Numbered from the stretch's first letter, positions 1 to 6,842 are shown. The stretch: 10,457 nt of DNA from Nostoc sp. CHAB 5715 (GCF_020829685.1 NZ_JAIVFR010000132.1:1-10457), one strand, 5' to 3'. Translations and numbers: made by a program. Notes: generated by a model not told the origin, from the sequence alone.

Positions 1-942
1 GCCATTCCGCTGCTGTCGATCTTCTATGCCATTTCGGTGTGGGCGCAGGGACCAGTGATGTTCTTCCTGCTGCTTGTGCCGGTCGGCATCACCATTGGCG
101 CTATCGAAATCATCATCAATCTCGAGGCCGATCGCGTCGAGCATGCCATCGGTCGGCGCATCATGAACCGGGCGCACGCGTTCTGGAGCTTCGGCTTCTT
201 CTCGGCCGGCATGGTCGGCTCTTTCGTGGCACAGACGGGCCTCTCGCCGCAAATGCACTTGGCCATCATGATCCCGGTCGTGACTCTGGTATCCTTCATC
301 CTGCTGGGCCGCTTCGAGCCGGCCGAGCATCGCAGCGGCGGCAGCACCGACGATGCGCCGCGCTTCGCCCGCCCGACCGGCGCCATCATGGTGCTGGTGG
401 GTGTCTGTCTTTCGGCCATGATCCTCGAAGGCGCCGGCATCGACTGGTCGGCCATCTATATGCGCGACGAATTCGGCGCGGCGCCGTTCTGGGCCGGCTT
501 TGCCGTGGCGCTGGGCGCTGGCGCGCAAGCGGTGACGCGCTTCTTTGCCGATAGCTTCGTCGATCGCTGGAGCCCCGCTGTCGTGGCACGCGGGCTGCTC
601 GCCGTTTCTGGCCTGGGCGCGGTGCTGGTATTCTTCACGCCGGTCTGGTGGCTGGCCTATGTCGGCTTTGCCATGATCGGCGTCGGCACCAGCGCGCTCT
701 TCCCGCTGGCCATGTCGGCCGCGGCGCAGCGCACCGACCGCCCGGCGGCAGTCAATGTCGCGGCGCTGGCGCAGATTTCCTTCGTGTCGTTCCTGCTGGG
801 GCCGCCATTGCTGGGCTATGTGGCCGAGCATTTCGGCATTCGCTGGGCCTTCGGCATCGGCATTCCGCTGGTCATTATCGGCCTGTTCCTGGCCGATGCC
901 GTCGGCACACACCGCCGGGCCAGGCAGGCGCTAGCCGAATGA
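1..942 (+). CDS. MFS transporter, MosC/YbjJ-like, paralog 1 (5' end missing)
   Basis: Frame 1 is open from the first base of the window to TGA at 940-942, giving 313 visible residues. Aligned with paralog 2, about 75 N-terminal residues lie upstream, so the protein is a normal MFS of roughly 390 residues. The translation is a run of hydrophobic helices. It carries the same landmarks as paralogs 2 and 3: an acidic stretch ending INLEADRVE, then MNRAHAFWSFGFF, EGAGIDWSAIYMRD (fragment residues 143-156), and the late motif SAAAQRTDRPAAVNVAAL. These fit the MosC/YbjJ-like branch of the major facilitator superfamily, which are inner-membrane proteins of poorly known substrate; MosC is linked to rhizopine metabolism in Sinorhizobium. 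The stop overlaps the start of paralog 2 as ATGA, so the two are probably translationally coupled. The GTG at 37 is an internal valine codon, not a start. The family call is secure; the substrate is unknown. Confidence 0.9.
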   Translation, partial: AIPLLSIFYAISVWAQGPVMFFLLLVPVGITIGAIEIIINLEADRVEHAIGRRIMNRAHAFWSFGFFSAGMVGSFVAQTGLSPQMHLAIMIPVVTLVSFILLGRFEPAEHRSGGSTDDAPRFARPTGAIMVLVGVCLSAMILEGAGIDWSAIYMRDEFGAAPFWAGFAVALGAGAQAVTRFFADSFVDRWSPAVVARGLLAVSGLGAVLVFFTPVWWLAYVGFAMIGVGTSALFPLAMSAAAQRTDRPAAVNVAALAQISFVSFLLGPPLLGYVAEHFGIRWAFGIGIPLVIIGLFLADAVGTHRRARQALAE

Positions 943-2132
943 GTATTATCGCCCCGCAATACCGACTCTATGCCTGCTTCTTCCTGTTCGCGCTGACGAC
1001 GGGCGCGCTGATGTCGCGCCTGCCCGATATCCAGACCCATCTTGGTGTGACCGAGAGCCAGCTCGGCCTCACCATGATCGGCATGTCGATCGGCTCGCTG
1101 ATCTCGCTGACCTTCGGCGCGGCGGTGATCGAGCGCGTGGGCGTGCGAAACACGGCCTTCTTCACCGTACTCGGCCCGGCTCTGTTGTTCGCGCTGATCC
1201 CATGGATGGGAGTCGCGCCGGCGGTGTTCGGCCTGCTGTTCCTCACGGGGCTCCTGTCCGGCGCGCTCGAGATCAACCTCAATGTCGAGATCGACCGGCT
1301 GGAAATGCATACCGGCAAGCGGTTCATGAACCGGGCGCACGGCTTCTGGAGTGTCGGCTTTTTCGTGACCGCGCTGCTGGGCGCGGCGATCCGGCAATCG
1401 GGCCTGTCGGTCGAGGCGCATCTGGGGCTGATGGCGCTGATCGTCTTCGTAGTCGGCGGCTACATGATCTGGGGCATCGTGCCGGCACCGGCGCCGCAGC
1501 GCACACAATCGGAGAATACCCATCGCATCGCCTTCCCGCATCTGGGCCTGCTGCCGCTTTGCATTATCGGCTTTGCCGCCTTCCTCGTGGAGGGTGCTGG
1601 CATCGACTGGTCGGCGATCTACATGCGCGACGTGTTTTCGGCCGAGCCGTTCGTGGGTGGCATGGGGCTGACCCTGTTCGCCTTCTTCATGGCGGTGATG
1701 CGCTTGACCGCCGACCCGGTAGTGGCCCGCTTCGGGCCGCGCAATGTGGCCATGGTGCTGCTCAGCCTTGCCAGCGTCGGCGTGCTGATGGTGGGCTATG
1801 CACCAATGCCGGAAATCGCGCTGGCCGGCTTTGCGCTGATGGGTATTGGCTGTTCGGCAGTCTATCCACTGGCGGTGTCGGCCGCGGCGCAGCGCACCGA
1901 CCGGCCGGCGGCGGTCAATGTCGCCGCGCTCGGCCAGGTGAGCTTCGTCGTGTTCTTCATGGCGCCGCCGCTGCTCGGCTTCGTGGCCGAATATCTGGGC
2001 ATCCGCAACTCGTACCTCATCTGCCTGCCGCTGCTGCTGGCCGGGTTCTGGGCATCAAGCTACGCGCTGAGCAATCGCAAGGTCGAGGACCCACACGGCC
2101 TGCCGCCCGAACCGGTGCCGCCGCACGGCTGA
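939..2132 (+). CDS. MFS transporter, MosC/YbjJ-like, paralog 2
   Basis: A 397-residue, probably 12-helix inner-membrane transporter. I chose the ATG at 939 because it overlaps the paralog 1 stop (ATGA) and begins exactly where similarity to paralogs 3 and 4 begins; the frame is open further upstream, but only as a shadow of paralog 1. Landmarks are SRLPDIQ with TESQLGLT after helix 1 (about residues 26-45), E111, N115, E117 and D119 in an acidic helix-end motif, MNRAHGFWSVGFF at 130-142, and EGAGIDWSAIYMRD at 218-231 with membrane-buried E218 and D223. A hydrophilic loop at about 183-197 separates the two six-helix halves. The C-terminus is a short proline-rich cytoplasmic tail. No good Shine-Dalgarno is visible, consistent with coupling to paralog 1. 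The family is clear; direction of transport and substrate cannot be read from sequence. Confidence 0.93.
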   Translation: MSIIAPQYRLYACFFLFALTTGALMSRLPDIQTHLGVTESQLGLTMIGMSIGSLISLTFGAAVIERVGVRNTAFFTVLGPALLFALIPWMGVAPAVFGLLFLTGLLSGALEINLNVEIDRLEMHTGKRFMNRAHGFWSVGFFVTALLGAAIRQSGLSVEAHLGLMALIVFVVGGYMIWGIVPAPAPQRTQSENTHRIAFPHLGLLPLCIIGFAAFLVEGAGIDWSAIYMRDVFSAEPFVGGMGLTLFAFFMAVMRLTADPVVARFGPRNVAMVLLSLASVGVLMVGYAPMPEIALAGFALMGIGCSAVYPLAVSAAAQRTDRPAAVNVAALGQVSFVVFFMAPPLLGFVAEYLGIRNSYLICLPLLLAGFWASSYALSNRKVEDPHGLPPEPVPPHG

Positions 2133-2157
2133 GCTGACGACCAGAATCATGTACTGA

Positions 2158-2187
2158 CACGTTCTGACGCGCGCGCGTCAGAACGTG
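2158..2187. promoter_or_regulatory. Perfect 30-bp palindrome between MFS paralogs 2 and 3
   Basis: Bases 2158-2187 are a perfect palindrome with 15-nt half-site CACGTTCTGACGCGC followed directly by its reverse complement. CTGAC also occurs at 2134 and 2154 as well as in the palindrome at 2164, that is, at 20- and 10-base steps, with the inverse GTCAG at 2177. It lies in the only sizeable gap of the transporter array, 26 nt after the paralog 2 stop. There is no T-run on either side, so a standard intrinsic terminator is unlikely. A dimeric repressor operator or a very stable mRNA hairpin (13-bp stem, GCGC loop) are the two obvious readings. The symmetry is read directly; the function is inferred. 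Confidence 0.6.
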
Positions 2188-2193
2188 CGGCAT

Positions 2194-2210
2194 GGAGCCC
2201 GTCGGGCTCC
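2194..2210 (+). other. Hairpin in the leader of MFS paralog 3
   Basis: GGAGCCC and GGGCTCC form a 7-bp stem with a GTC loop, starting 6 nt after the 30-bp palindrome and ending 12 nt before the Shine-Dalgarno of paralog 3. Together the two hairpins would give a structured leader or processing site. No U-tract follows, so it is not a convincing terminator. Confidence 0.4.
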
Positions 2211-2222
2211 CGAACGATCAGC

Positions 2223-2227
2223 AGGAA
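2223..2227 (+). promoter_or_regulatory. Ribosome binding site that sets the start of MFS paralog 3
   Basis: AGGAA lies 5 nt before the ATG at 2233. The frame is open back to a GTG at 2185, but that codon sits in the palindrome region, has no such site, and would add a basic 16-residue stretch absent from the paralogs. The ATG at 2233 is therefore preferred. Confidence 0.75.
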
Positions 2228-2232
2228 ACGTC

Positions 2233-3387
2233 ATGCGTCCGCATCACCGGATTTTCGGGGTGTTCTTCATTTTCGCGCTGTCGATGGGCGCGATGCTGTC
2301 GCGCCTGCCCGATCTGCAACGCCAGTTCGACCTGACCGAGGGCCAGCTTGGGTTGACGCTGATCGCCATGTCGTGCGGAGCGCTGGTCGGCCTGACGTTT
2401 TCGGGCCCGCTAATCGCCCGCTATCCGGCGCGCACCGGCGTGTTCGTCACCATATTCGTCGCATCGGCGCTCTATGCGCTGGTGCCAATCATGCCATCGG
2501 TATTCCTGATCATCCCGCTGCTGTTTCTTGCCGGCATCTGTGCGGGCGCCGTCGAGATCATCGTCAATCTCGAGGCCGACCGGCTCGAAGCACAGCTCGG
2601 CTACGGTATCATGAGCCGGACGCACGGCATGTGGAGCCTCGGCTTTTTCGTCACCGCCCTATTCAGCGCCGGCCTGCGGCAAGCCGGCGTGCCGGTGTCT
2701 ATCCATCTGGCTGTTGCGCTGCTCGTCGTGGTGATCTCAGGGCTTTTCGTATTCCGAGGCATCGAGAATGCGCCGCCGCGGCCCGATTCCCATGCCGGGG
2801 AGACGCCGCGTATCGCGTTTCCGACCATCGGGCTCGCCGCCCTTTGCCTGATCGGCGCGGCGCCGCTGCTGGCCGAGGGCGCGGGCATCGACTGGTCCGC
2901 GATCTATATGCGCGACGTGTTCAATGTCGAGCCGTTCATCGGCGGCCTCAGCGTCACCGTCTTCTCGCTGTTCATGGCGATCGCGCGCTTGAGCATGGAT
3001 GGCGTCGTCGACCGCCTGTCGCCGCGGACCGTGGCGGCGAGCTTGCTGCTGATTGCCATTGCCGGACTGGTGCTGGTCGCTACGGCGCCACACGAATATG
3101 TGGCGCTGCTCGGCTTTGCCCTGACCGGCATCGGCTGCAGCGCCGTCTATCCGCTGGCCGTGTCGGCGGCGGCGCAACGCACCGACCGGCCGGCCTCGGT
3201 CAATGTGGCCTCGCTGGGACAGATGACCTTCGTCGTGTTCTTCCTGGCGCCGCCGCTACTGGGCCTCGTCGCCGAGGAATTCGGCATCCGCATGTCCTAT
3301 TGGGTCGTGGTGCCGCTGCTCGTCGCAGTACTGCTGGTGATCCAAGCGCTGCCGGGCAAGGCCAAGCTGGTGGGTGCGCATGGCTGA
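2233..3387 (+). CDS. MFS transporter, MosC/YbjJ-like, paralog 3
   Basis: A 384-residue MFS inner-membrane protein, the closest match in landmarks to paralog 2: SRLPDLQ and TEGQLGLT near the N-terminus, E108 followed by VNLEADRLE, SRTHGMWSLGFF, EGAGIDWSAIYMRD at 215-228, and SAAAQRTDRPASVNVASLGQ near the C-terminus. Two six-helix halves are joined by a hydrophilic loop around residues 178-195 (PPRPDSHAGETPR). The start is fixed by AGGAA 5 nt upstream. It is preceded by a 100-nt structured gap, so it may begin its own transcript or be set apart post-transcriptionally from paralogs 1 and 2. Its 3' end overlaps mmcB by 8 nt. Substrate unknown. Confidence 0.93.
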   Translation: MRPHHRIFGVFFIFALSMGAMLSRLPDLQRQFDLTEGQLGLTLIAMSCGALVGLTFSGPLIARYPARTGVFVTIFVASALYALVPIMPSVFLIIPLLFLAGICAGAVEIIVNLEADRLEAQLGYGIMSRTHGMWSLGFFVTALFSAGLRQAGVPVSIHLAVALLVVVISGLFVFRGIENAPPRPDSHAGETPRIAFPTIGLAALCLIGAAPLLAEGAGIDWSAIYMRDVFNVEPFIGGLSVTVFSLFMAIARLSMDGVVDRLSPRTVAASLLLIAIAGLVLVATAPHEYVALLGFALTGIGCSAVYPLAVSAAAQRTDRPASVNVASLGQMTFVVFFLAPPLLGLVAEEFGIRMSYWVVVPLLVAVLLVIQALPGKAKLVGAHG

Positions 3388-3841
3388 GCTGCCGCCCATT
3401 GTCGATCTGCGCCAATCGGCCACCGCCCTGCGGGTGCAGCGCGGGGTGATGCGGCTCTTGCGCGAGACCTATGACATGGCCTGCTATGCCGAGGTGACTC
3501 TGCGCAGCGGACGGCGCGCCGATGTGCTGGGCGTCGGTCCCAAAGGCGAGATCTGGATCGTCGAGATCAAGTCGAGCCTGATCGATTTCCAGGTCGATCG
3601 GAAATGGCATGAATATCGCGAATTCTCCGACCGCTTCTTCTTCGCCAAGCCACCCGAGCTCGATGCGGCGATCTTTCCTGAGAGCGAGGGGCTGATCGTG
3701 GCCGACGGGCATGACGGGCACATTCTGCGCGATAGTCCGGATACGCCGATGGCCCCGGCGCGGCGCAAGGCGCTGATGCTCAAGCTCGCAAGGCTCGGCG
3801 CCGACCGCATCCACATCTTGATGGACCCCGGCCCCAAGTGA
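3380..3841 (+). CDS. mmcB: MmcB-family DNA repair protein (PD-(D/E)XK-like nuclease)
   Basis: A 153-residue soluble protein recognised as the MmcB family (formerly DUF1052). In Caulobacter crescentus, mmcB is SOS-regulated and needed for mitomycin C resistance and mutagenesis in the same pathway as the ImuABC translesion machinery, and was proposed to be an endonuclease. The restriction-endonuclease-like active site is visible: E38 on the first core strand, D48 (RRADVL), then E62-x-K64 in IVEIKSS; W76 and Y79 in the following helix also look family-typical. The ATG at 3380 is preferred over the in-frame GTG at 3374 because it has GGTGGG 5 nt upstream. The gene overlaps paralog 3 by 8 nt and paralog 4 by 4 nt (GTGA), so all three are probably co-translated. 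That is an odd setting for a repair nuclease. I saw no alphaproteobacterial LexA box (GTTC-N7-GTTC) close upstream. Confidence 0.9.
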   Translation: MAELPPIVDLRQSATALRVQRGVMRLLRETYDMACYAEVTLRSGRRADVLGVGPKGEIWIVEIKSSLIDFQVDRKWHEYREFSDRFFFAKPPELDAAIFPESEGLIVADGHDGHILRDSPDTPMAPARRKALMLKLARLGADRIHILMDPGPK

Positions 3842-4992
3842 ACTTCAACACCCTGCGCTGGCGCATCATTGCGCTGTTCTTCGTGCACGCCGTCGCCCTG
3901 GGCGCGGTGCATACGCGCGTGCCCGACCTGCAACTGATGTTGGGGCTAAGTGAGGCCCAGCTTGGGCTGGTGCTGATGGGGCAACCGATCGGCGGGCTCG
4001 GCAGCTTCCTGTTTTCGAGCCAGATCATCGAGCGCTTCGGACCCCGGCGGGTCATCCTCTGGCTGATGCCTGTCGTGACCATCGGCGCGGCCATGATCAC
4101 CATCGCGCCCAATGGGGCCGTGATGTTTGCGCTGATGGCGCTCAACGGCGTCTGCTTCTCGCTGACCAATGTCGCGATCAATGTCGAGGCCGACCGGGTC
4201 GAAGCAGCGACCGGCGCGCGGGTGATGAACACCTGCCACGGCGCCTGGAGCGTCGGGTTCCTCTTGACCTCACTGCTCGGGGCGGCCCTGCGCGGGTTCG
4301 GTGTATCGCCGGCGATCCATCTGTGGCTGCTGGTGCCGGTGGTGATCGGCCTCGTGCTGCTCATCGTGGGGCCAATGCAGGTGACGCCGGCGCGCGAGCA
4401 TGCCGGCAGTGGCAAGCAGCGCTTCGCGCTGCCGACATTGGCGACTATGGGCCTGGTCGCCTTCGGGTTGGGGGCGGCGCTGACCGAGGGCGCGGCGCGC
4501 GCCTGGTCGATCATCTATCTGCGCGACAGCTTCGAGGTTGCCGCCTGGATCGAATCCATGGCCTTGCCGGCGCTGCTCGCCACCATGGCCGTGGGCCGGC
4601 TGGCCGCCGATCGCTGGATCGACCGGTTCGGACCGGTACGGAGCGCGCGCGTGCTCGCGAGCATCGCCATATCGGGCATGGTGCTGGTGGTGCTGGCGCC
4701 CAATGCCGGCCTGGCGCTTGCCGGCTTCGGCCTCGTTGGCCTGGGCATCTGCGTGCTCTATCCGCTGACGGTTTCGGCCGCGGCGCGGATCGGAGACCGC
4801 CCGGCCTCGCAGAACGTGGCGGCGACGACGCTGATCTTCCAGCTGGTCAACCTGGGCGCGCCGGGATTGATCGGCGCCGTGGCGCAGGGTTTTGGCATCC
4901 GCATGGCCTTCGCCATGCTGCTCCCGTTGCTGGTGCTGACTTGGGTTATGGCGGGGCGGTTGGCGCCGAAAGCGAAGGATACGACCGCTTAG
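3838..4992 (+). CDS. MFS transporter, MosC/YbjJ-like, divergent paralog 4
   Basis: A 384-residue, probably 12-helix MFS protein starting at a GTG whose bases form GTGA with the mmcB stop; there is no clear Shine-Dalgarno, so translational coupling to mmcB is likely. It keeps the general layout (TRVPDLQ, SEAQLGLV, NVEADRVE with E117, CHGAWSVGFL, a cytoplasmic loop about residues 180-200) but differs at positions conserved in the other three. The first acidic residue of the helix motif is N111 instead of Glu. The EGAGIDWS motif is EGAARAWS (217-224), replacing Asp by A222 and Ile by Arg. The late QRTDRP motif is RIGDRP, and the C-terminal helices (LIFQLVNLGAPGLIGAV) do not match the PPLLG pattern of paralogs 1-3. 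It is an older or relaxed paralog, probably with another substrate. The gene is full length with no frameshift. Confidence 0.92.
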   Translation: MNFNTLRWRIIALFFVHAVALGAVHTRVPDLQLMLGLSEAQLGLVLMGQPIGGLGSFLFSSQIIERFGPRRVILWLMPVVTIGAAMITIAPNGAVMFALMALNGVCFSLTNVAINVEADRVEAATGARVMNTCHGAWSVGFLLTSLLGAALRGFGVSPAIHLWLLVPVVIGLVLLIVGPMQVTPAREHAGSGKQRFALPTLATMGLVAFGLGAALTEGAARAWSIIYLRDSFEVAAWIESMALPALLATMAVGRLAADRWIDRFGPVRSARVLASIAISGMVLVVLAPNAGLALAGFGLVGLGICVLYPLTVSAAARIGDRPASQNVAATTLIFQLVNLGAPGLIGAVAQGFGIRMAFAMLLPLLVLTWVMAGRLAPKAKDTTA

Positions 4993-5006
4993 CGTCCGCA
5001 ATCACT

Positions 5007-5035
5007 GGCGCTTCCTCGGGCTTGACCCGAGCGCC
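5007..5035. other. Hairpin in the convergent junction (left)
   Basis: CTCGGG (5015-5020) and CCCGAG (5026-5031) form a 6-bp stem around CTTGA, extended across a bulge by GGCG (5007-5010) with CGCC (5032-5035). It starts 14 nt after the paralog 4 stop. Without a T-run it is at best an unusual terminator or 3' stabiliser. Confidence 0.4.
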
Positions 5036-5064
5036 GCTCCCAACTCGGCACAAGCGACGAGAGG

Positions 5065-5085
5065 CCCTCGGATGAAGTCCGAGGG
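5065..5085. other. Hairpin in the convergent junction (right)
   Basis: CCCTCGGA (5065-5072) and TCCGAGGG (5078-5085) form a perfect 8-bp stem with loop TGAAG. It shares the CTCGG/CCGAG arms and a downstream GCGCC with the hairpin at 5007-5035, so the two may be relatives of one repeat family. It lies between the ends of two convergent genes and could act on either transcript, but it has no U-tract. Confidence 0.4.
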
Positions 5086-5134
5086 AGCGCCGGTGGGTGG
5101 GTGGGTTAAGTGTCAGGCCGGCCGCACGCACGCC

Positions 5135-6790
5135 CTACTCGTCGAAAGCCTGGCTCTCCACCGGGGTAATCGGCGTCGCCACCTTTGGCGGGGAAGCCGG
5201 TGCCCCCAAGGCGGACAACTCATTCTGCAGCGCTCGCATCACCGCCAGCTTTTCGGCGTCAGTGCCCGATTGCAGCCGCTGGCTCAGGCGGATGGTGAAG
5301 TCCGAGAAGGCATTGTGCCAGTCGGCATGCACCTGCACTGGGTCGATGCGCGGCGTGGCGGTCTGCACCTTGGCGCCGATGCCTGACGTGGTCAGTTCGA
5401 AATAGTCGTCGAGCAGCGGCAGGATGACCTGATCGCCACCGATGCCGAGGCCCATAATCGCACTGCGCAGGGCGTTGCGCTCCTCGTCTTCGCCATGGGT
5501 GAGGAAGATGGCGCCGTGGGCAGGCAGGCGCTCCTTGATCCATTCCATCAGCTCGGAATGGTCGGCATGGGCCGAGTAATTGCCCATGGAGCGGATGGTG
5601 GCACGGATGGGCACCAGCGTGCCGTGGATGCGCGCTTCCTTGGCGCCGCTCAGGATCACGTGACCCAGCGTGCCCGGGGCCTGGTAGCCGACGAACAGCA
5701 CGGTGGCGTTGGCGCGAATCAGGTTGTTGCGCAGGTGATGCTTGATGCGCCCGGCATCGGCCATGCCCGAGGCCGACATGATAATGGCGCCGCCGCGGAT
5801 GGTGTTGATGGCCTTTGAGTCTTCCACCGCCTCGATAATGCGGAAGCGCGGATCGTTGAACAGCTCGTCGGCACCCAGTTCGACGTCATCGAACATCTGG
5901 GCATATTTGCGATAGACGCCGGTGACCTTGGAGGCGAGCGGGCTATCGAGGAAAACCAGCTTGGGGTCGATCTCGCCTGATTTGATCAGGTAGCCGATAT
6001 CGTGCAGCAGTTCCTGGCTGCGCTCGACGGCAAAGGCGGGAATGACCAGGTTGCCGCCGCGCGCCATGGCGGCGTTGATCTCTTCCTTCAGGGCAGCGCG
6101 GCGCTGGCTCAGCGTATAGTCCTCGCGCTCGCGGCCGCCATAGGTGCTTTCGCTGAGGATGTAATCGAAGCCGGCCGGGCCTTCGGGCTCGTTGTAGAAC
6201 ACCTTTTCGTCCGGCCCGATATCGCCCGAGAACATCAGCCGGATCGGCTTGCCATTGCCGTCCTGCACCTCAACCTCGATCGAGGCCGAGCCGATGATGT
6301 GGCCGGCATTCCAGTAGCGGGCGCGCACGCCGGGGCCTGGGCTGATCCACTCGCCATATTGGCAGGTGTTGCGATGCGCCAGCGCCTCGTTGGCGTCCTC
6401 CATGGTGTAGAGCGGCTTGGCCGGCTCGTCGCCACGGCGATTATGCTTCTTGGTTTCGCGCTCGGCTTCGCTCTCCTGGATGCCGGCGCTGTCGGGCAGC
6501 AAGTATTCGAGCAAGCCCGAGGTCGGCTCGGTCATCCACATCGGTCCGCGCCAGCCTTCGCGATAGAGCTTGGGAAGGAGGCCCGCGTGGTCGATGTGGG
6601 CATGGGTGAGCAGCAGGAAGTCGATCGCCTTTGGGTCGAACGGAGTCGGCTTGAGGTTGAGATCGCGGACGGATTTATTGCCCTGGAACAGGCCGCAATC
6701 GACAAGGAATTGCCCGCCGGGATGCACCACCCGATAGCAGGAGCCGGTCACCGTGCCCGCCGCGCCATGGAAATGAAGGGTGACGGTCAT
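5135..6790 (-). CDS. MBL-fold beta-CASP protein, probable RNA-processing nuclease
   Basis: A 551-residue cytoplasmic metallo-beta-lactamase-fold protein with inserted beta-CASP and RMMBL-type regions, the architecture of CPSF73/Ysh1-like and archaeal/bacterial RNA nucleases. Metal ligands are complete: HAHIDH at 63-68, H164 in NAGHIIGSA, D190 in FSGDIG, and H431 in LTHGE. Beta-CASP motifs are also present: E214 in SESTYGG, the PAFAVERSQE stretch near 250-259, SASGMADAGR at 338-347, and SAHADH at 405-410. The final ~90 residues, ending in a Pro/Ala-rich tail, extend past the core. The ATG at 6790 is supported by AAGGAG (6798-6803) 7 nt upstream. It lies downstream of actR on the same strand but is separated by 216 nt containing a mosaic repeat, so it is probably transcribed separately. 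Endo- or exonucleolytic action on RNA is inferred from the family; the physiological substrate is unknown. Confidence 0.92.
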   Translation of the reverse strand: MTVTLHFHGAAGTVTGSCYRVVHPGGQFLVDCGLFQGNKSVRDLNLKPTPFDPKAIDFLLLTHAHIDHAGLLPKLYREGWRGPMWMTEPTSGLLEYLLPDSAGIQESEAERETKKHNRRGDEPAKPLYTMEDANEALAHRNTCQYGEWISPGPGVRARYWNAGHIIGSASIEVEVQDGNGKPIRLMFSGDIGPDEKVFYNEPEGPAGFDYILSESTYGGREREDYTLSQRRAALKEEINAAMARGGNLVIPAFAVERSQELLHDIGYLIKSGEIDPKLVFLDSPLASKVTGVYRKYAQMFDDVELGADELFNDPRFRIIEAVEDSKAINTIRGGAIIMSASGMADAGRIKHHLRNNLIRANATVLFVGYQAPGTLGHVILSGAKEARIHGTLVPIRATIRSMGNYSAHADHSELMEWIKERLPAHGAIFLTHGEDEERNALRSAIMGLGIGGDQVILPLLDDYFELTTSGIGAKVQTATPRIDPVQVHADWHNAFSDFTIRLSQRLQSGTDAEKLAVMRALQNELSALGAPASPPKVATPITPVESQAFDE

Positions 6791-6797
6791 GCGCGGG

Positions 6798-6803
6798 CTC
6801 CTT
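6798..6803 (-). promoter_or_regulatory. Strong Shine-Dalgarno of the MBL-fold gene
   Basis: On the minus strand AAGGAG lies 7 nt before the ATG at 6790, the best ribosome binding site in the window. It confirms the start of the beta-CASP protein. Confidence 0.8.
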
Positions 6804-6812
6804 GGTTTTTTG

Positions 6813-6842
6813 CAGTGTTGTCCGTGGACTATGCCAACACTG
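6813..6842. promoter_or_regulatory. Inverted repeat in the leader of the MBL-fold gene
   Basis: CAGTGTTG (6813-6820) and CAACACTG (6835-6842) are perfect 8-nt inverted arms around a 14-nt spacer, inside which GTCC-GT-GGAC forms a nested palindrome beginning at 6820. On the minus strand it ends 9 nt before the Shine-Dalgarno at 6798-6803. It may be an operator, or an mRNA stem-loop controlling ribosome access. No convincing -35/-10 pair was found beside it. Confidence 0.45.

Noticed and set aside
816..1541. Minus-strand open frame of 241 codons across paralogs 1 and 2
   Set aside because: The translation is rich in Arg, His and Gln with no domain, and it crosses the junction of two well-supported transporter genes on the other strand.
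2158..2187. LexA (SOS) box in the palindrome, because it contains GTTC and GAAC
   Set aside because: The alphaproteobacterial box is a direct repeat GTTC-N7-GTTC. Here the two tetramers are inverted and 16 nt apart, so it does not fit.
2158..2210. Rho-independent terminator after paralog 2
   Set aside because: Both hairpins are strong but neither is followed by a run of Ts on either strand.
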